This document shows positions 58,858 to 64,000 of a stretch of 64,000 nt of DNA, piece by piece. Numbering within the stretch: position 1 is the first letter of the stretch; every line of letters begins with the position of its first letter. A model generated the notes under the pieces. The model was not told where the DNA came from, made no database searches, and saw nothing but the letters and a program-made list of their open reading frames with translations. The DNA is from Psilocybe azurescens. Its lineage: Eukaryota; Basidiomycota; Agaricomycetes; Agaricales; Agrocybaceae. The position numbers were made by a program, and so were the translations under genes. Location of the stretch: positions 62,001 to 126,000 of the forward strand of contig JAJIRX010000829.1 in NCBI GenBank assembly GCA_023853785.1, read 5' to 3'.

Positions 58858-61271
58858 TTACGCTTCCTGAGCTCCTGCATACATTCTTGTTTCTATACAT
58901 ACCATTTCACGCTGTTCTTGTCACGACTTATATAGAGAAAACATTTCGCAGTCCTGCATTCATATTAATAATAGTACTACTCACTGATGTACGAAGGTTT
59001 CACGACAATATCACTTCATTTTTGATATGATTTCTTGCTCCGTTCTTGTGTATCGTTTTCCTTTTGGGAAGACGTCGAGAACTTGAGTTGTTTACATTTA
59101 TGGCTATGGTGTTTAATGTGGGAGAGCGAAAGTATTGAGCGCTTTCGACTTCGAGATTGAATGTTCAGCCATTCTGTAAGGTAATGACTCGGTTTAGTCG
59201 ATCTCTCTTTTCCACTCGGACGGTGTTGGGGAATTGGAGGCACTGGCAGGCGGTGTTGGGCTGACGGAAACTGCCGTGTTACGTGTATTTCTCGCGATGC
59301 AATCACAGGCACGGCACTCTCAGTACAACTTGAAGATAAACATACATTTAAAATACATTTCTGGCTCGAGTACATACTTACTCTTAAGACATACTCGATG
59401 AGTAATAGACGAAACATGGACAAAATGTGTACCGATGCTTAGGAAAAATTTCAGACATTTTCTTTTCGATTGTACATGCGTTGAATTGATGATAAAAGGG
59501 GCAGTGGTTGCCTCAGAGGTGTGCGGGTACAAAGGCCAATAATTGGATCTCTAGTACTAGTTTCATAATATTCAGGCCCTCTAATTGCTCATGGCATCGG
59601 ATAGGGAACAATTCCAGACTTGAAACACTCACAAAATAGTATGTTCTTCAGGAACCCTTTAGTAATAGACTGTGCGCCGCTATGGATAAGTGGCACCAGG
59701 TAGTCAAATCTAACTGCGATAAAAACCAACTATCAGCCGCCCAAAGTCCATCTTACAGCCATCATGGAATACAAATGAATACAGAAATACCACCGCAAAA
59801 CAAGTCGGAAGCTGTAAAATGTTTTCCGGATGATCAATCTCTGTCGATCACAGATTAAGGGATCCTCTTTTCAATCCATTTTGTCTACTTACTCGACTCC
59901 GCTACCAGGTAGAAACAATAGGACCTGGGTAGATATTGATTTACTTATTTGGTGATTTGAAAAGAGATCAATGATTTGGTCTTACTGATAGGTTTTTATA
60001 ATATTTGTTCTCCACGTGCTTATATGGCAGGTTACTGGTGTGCAATTCTGCCAGCTCCTGGTGCAGTATAAGAGGCATATGCATTTCACTGCCATTTGCA
60101 TTGTCCTGTGATCGCCGCAGCATTCTGCTTTGCAATCATGTCACCGGATAAGGTGCCTTCCGGCTCCGGTCTCCGACCCGCTCTATCATCCAGAAATTCC
60201 ATTTAGGCGCCGGCCGTAATGTGTATTTATAGATTTTTATAGAACGGCGGAAATATCAATAGGATAAATTTTTGTACCTTAGCCATTTGCAAGGACATAA
60301 TATTATCTGTCTCTTCCAAAAGGTTACTCTCCAAAGTATGGTCGCGTATGTCGAGCAGCAGTATATTATACTGGTGGCTGTAATACTCCAGGCCACCCGA
60401 CGTTGATTTATTAGGCGATTGGGGTGGAAACCTTATGAAAAGTTGCACCAGCTTGTTCTTTCTTTATTGTATGCTTTAGGTTAATTAAGGTGAACAAGGT
60501 ATATTGACAGGGAGGGTTCCAGACTGGAAAAGAGAGGCTGAGGTGGTAAGTAGCTGCGCTATACCTGGTACACGCAATTACACTATCCCGTTCCAGAACT
60601 GGCGATGAGGCAGGCGCGAGGCCTGCGGCGCAGGTTTGAAGCTAGGCCACAGTCGTCAAATTTATGATTTCTCTATGTAAAGGCCAGTGGATCCTCGATT
60701 CCATTCTAAACCGGGTCAAATATTATAGTACGAGTTGTATAGCATGTATTGCTATCGGAGTTGCAAAAGAGTTCTTTGTTGGTTAAATGCATCACGTAAC
60801 TGTTCCCGTCCGACATTGAATGGAGGCTCCTAAAACACGTCGACAGCTTGACAGTGTGCTGATTTAATGGTTGGAATAAACAGGGCGTATGTGCTACTAC
60901 CACTATCAGTCATCGTGGCCATTCATTGTGAATCCGTTCCTTTATTTAATCAATAGCACTTCAGCGGCTCACACCTCAGTCCTTTATAAATATTTAGAGT
61001 CTGGACCAAGTCTTCACTCGAACCTGGTTACACTTTCCCCTGGCTTCTATTGTTGTTTACCACACATTTAACAAGTACTCACTGAAAAGACACACGCAAA
61101 TACTGATAACATCGTTTCCTAGTCTGAAGGAAATGAAAATGATACAATGGATGACAAAACGAGAGTACATAGTAGTAGCTAGTCGTGATATTATGATTAC
61201 TGATTAAAATCTCTGATTCAAGCCTGCCAGGCGCCCATCTATCCTCTGGAATGCAGTTTGTGGAGGTTACT
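58858..61271. other. intergenic, no gene seen
   Basis: About 2.4 kb of AT-rich sequence with short open frames in both strands (for example 59016-59423, minus) and no domain, splice pattern or RNA gene that I can support. It separates the MFS gene from the P450 gene. Confidence 0.35.
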
Positions 61272-63554
61272 TTAAACATTTAACTTCTTGACGATGAGAG
61301 GCAGCTGACTGTGGATGGAATTGGAGCCTTTGACGACCGGGGTCATCAGAAGACCGACGTTCCACCCAATCTCTTTGTCTTTGGGGACGCTGAACTCCAG
61401 TGATTGGAGTAAAATGGCCAGGACCACCCCTGAGTCCGTTATCAGTATGTGAAATGCATGAACGGTTAGATAATCTTACTCATTTCCAATTGAGCGAAGT
61501 TGAAGCCACTATCAAAAACCTGATCAATTATCGTATTCAATAGGGATAACCGATTATCACTTACATGCAGGCACGGTTTCCAGCAATGAAAGTCATCCTG
61601 TATCAGTGAATATCAGGCGAGTGAAATAAATAAAGTGTGATGAGACGTACTGGTGAGCAAACACTCCAGACAAGTCGCGGATCTTAGTCACACTTTCAGG
61701 GAGTTCAGAAAGCCAGCGCTCCGGTTTCCATTCACTTGCATCTTCGCCCCATGTCTTAGGGTTATGGTTTGCGCCGATGATGTTGATGAAGACATCGGTG
61801 CCCTTTTCGACGTGTACCTCGTTCATGACGGAACCATCGGTACCGGTGATAGGGTGAAGGAGCGGAATGACAGTATCCTCCATGGTCCTAGCAGCAACAT
61901 CAGCGACAGTCAAGCTCTTGAGATAGTTGTACTCACTGTCGGAAAATGGTTGGAATAGGAGGGTGCCTATAGGATAAGATAAGTCATTTCGCATATGTCG
62001 CAATACAGCTCTAAGACTCACACTCGCAGGGTCTCCTTGATCACAGCATCCAAGTAGGGAAGTGCAGTCAGGTTGCTGAATTCGATGGCCTCATCTTGGT
62101 GGTGGTAAGCCTCCGTTATCTCTGCCCGGAGCTTGTCTTGTACCTCAGGATGTTGAGCAAGCAGGTGAAGAGTACGAGCAATAGCACCAGAAGTCGTGTC
62201 CATGGCAGTGAATACGAGAGTCCTCCAGACGACATTAGTCCAGACAAATGCGACATCAACGAATAAAGCAACATACGATATCTGTCCGACGAGCTCTTCT
62301 TCCGTCATGCGTTCTGCCTCATCACTTGAGCGATTCGCTCTTACTATATAAAACCCATCAGAAATTCACGGCTCAACAATGTGGAGATGTTTTCCTTACG
62401 AAGAATGCCCATAATATCCTTTCCATCTTTATCTGCGACTCCGGTGTCAAGATTCTTCTCCTGCTCCTTAAGGATCTTCTGTGCTTCGTTGTCCATGATA
62501 TTCACGATGTCCACGAGACGTTGGAGGAGCGACCAGGGAACTAACCGAAGGGCAAATCGGCGGAGCCAACGAGGTCCTAGATACTTAAACAAAGGGGTGA
62601 AGGGAGCACCTGGAACCATGAAGGACACAGTAGCTCTATAATGCAGTCTGTAAGCACCCATCCCAGATGAAATGTGAATAATAACACTTACGCCAGCTCC
62701 TTGGTTGCATCTGAGAACTCAGTAGCTTTGGACATACTGCCAAATGAATGTCCCATGCCGCCTCGTCCAATGGCCTCAAGGGCAAACCTGTTCAACCATG
62801 CGGTAACATCGACTTCTTGAGAGCGGCCCTTGACTAGTGATGAAATGTGCGTCTCCAGCTTCATTGAAATCGTTAGGAGAAAGCTCATTGAATCATTATC
62901 AAATTGACTTACCTCTCTGGCGATGCTTACGAACATGGGTGTCATTCCGCGAAGATACTTGACTGAGAATGCCGGTGTCAACATCTTGCGTTGTTTTTGT
63001 GTTGGGCTCCGATGGTTGCCACAAGGCCTGGTCCAAATAATAGTCCATTCGTTCTTGTGATGATCGTGTAAGTATCGATTTGATATCTGTTTTGGCTTCT
63101 GAAATACAACTCACGAAGCGAAAGCATCCCATTCCTCAAAAACGTCCTGCTCCTTGACCAGGATATGATGTAAAGCTCTGGGGTCATTGACCAAGAGGGA
63201 GCTTCCCTGTATGTCAGTTAGCCAATGACCAATTGTAGCTGCGTAGAACGTGTGCTCACTCCAAAGAGAGTCCCAAATTTGGCTACCCCCCCGTAGAGGT
63301 TGTTAACGTTGATCTGCCAGTCACGTCCTGTGGCAGGAGCAACGAGATCCAACAAGCTGCCTGCAAACATTGAGATTGTAGATCTTGCGAAATGTCATTG
63401 AGTGGATCATACCAGTAAAAAAATTGGAAGAAGGGGGTCCAGGAACGTTGCGCAAAGTTGACACACGTCTGTAGAGCCAGATACCCCCAAGGCAGACACC
63501 TGCAAGAAGTAGAACACCGCTGTTGCCAGTCGCCAAGTTAGATATTGATGCCAT
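61272..63554 (-). CDS. cytochrome P450 monooxygenase
   Basis: Start MASISNLATGNSGVLLLAGV at 63554: a single membrane anchor followed by a proline hinge (NVPGPPSSNFFTG). The coding part is split by more than 10 introns. Recognised parts are QRKMLTPAFSVKYLRGMTPM (C helix region), the I-helix segment VFTAMDTTSGAIART (62230-62190 region), the ExxR element in DAVIKETLR (62030), the PERW-like WKPERWLSELPESV, and the heme-binding loop FIAGNRACIGFNFAQLE, which spans an intron (61600-61500). The end is VKKLNV and a stop at 61272. It is an ER-bound monooxygenase requiring a P450 reductase; the CYP subfamily and substrate are not assigned. Confidence 0.9.
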
Positions 63555-64000
63555 GGTGAGAGGTTCGATACGGGGGCGAGAAAGAAGATTGCTGTTCTTC
63601 AATATCTAATATCTAATATGGTAATGAGACTAATCGTAAATGCCTGAAGCATGACGTACATATAACCCAATTTCGTAGTCAACATTGTCCGCTCTGGCTA
63701 ACTCTGGCTACGTGATTCCGTCAGGTTTGATCCTCTAAAGTCGGTGATCGTCGAAGCTCCCGAGCATCTTGACACAAGAATAGCTGTTGCTCATGATAGA
63801 ATGTGCCCGATTGTCATCGGGGAGGATATAATAGCAGTCAAAGCCGAGACGAACCAGATCAATTAGCTCGGAGTGAACAAATGTGTTATTCCCACGGTGT
63901 ACCAGAGTTCGCCCATGTTAAAATTTGTACTAGATCGAGGTAAATTACTCTGACTAGCTCCATTCTCCACCTTTTCTTTGGAAAACAAAATTTATGTGGA
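63555..64000. other. 5' flank of the P450 gene
   Basis: Upstream region without a supported gene up to the window end. It presumably contains the P450 promoter; I see no convincing regulatory site. Confidence 0.35.

Overview
The window is a piece of a fungal nuclear genome, almost certainly a basidiomycete of the Agaricomycetes type. The coding regions are broken by many short introns (about 45-65 bases, GT..AG, with CTNA-like branch points). The gene content is typical of mushroom-forming fungi: a NACHT NTPase, divergent family kinases, tandem omega-class GSTs, tandem duplicated membrane proteins, a P450 and DDE transposons. The household genes (SEC31, GPN2, RecQ, CFT1/CPSF160) are clearly eukaryotic. 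No virus, bacterial operon or CRISPR structure is seen.

Layout. 1-15.2 kb is mostly accessory: a cut-off kinase tail, an uncharacterised Ser-rich protein, a 3.3-kb cassette bounded by inverted repeats that holds a decayed kinase and a decayed C2H2 zinc-finger gene, a small Vps62/DUF946-like gene, an intron-containing tRNA-Lys(CUU), another kinase fragment, and two tandem genes for a four-helix membrane protein. 15.2-28.3 kb holds SEC31 (COPII coat) followed convergently by a CoA-transferase family III gene. The 3' half of SEC31 plus the CoA-transferase is repeated in tandem (18083-22578 and 23788-28284). The two copies are separated by about 1.2 kb carrying a perfect 112-bp inverted repeat. 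29-44 kb is a conserved housekeeping block: GPN2, a RECQL-like helicase, a Ser-rich protein and CFT1. 44-48 kb has two omega-type GST genes with a TIR element between them that carries an MBF1-like pseudogene. 48.4-54.7 kb has a short NACHT protein, an uncharacterised gene, and a 3115-bp Tc1/mariner-type element with TIRs, TA target duplication and nearly intact transposase, sitting inside another reading frame. 56.7-64 kb has an MFS exporter and a cytochrome P450.

Working together: SEC31 acts in ER export; GPN2 in RNA polymerase assembly; RecQ in DNA repair; CFT1 in mRNA 3'-end formation. The GSTs, MFS exporter and P450 are a loose set of xenobiotic/secondary-metabolism functions, but their spacing does not show a gene cluster.

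A caution for any user: at least a dozen reading frames of conserved genes are broken by what looks like one missing base in a homopolymer run (C4, G4, G6, T5-T7, A3-A4). The sites are spread over unrelated essential genes and over both copies of the duplication. This looks more like a consensus-sequence artefact than biology. Genes broken only in this way are called CDS, and those with other damage are called pseudogenes.
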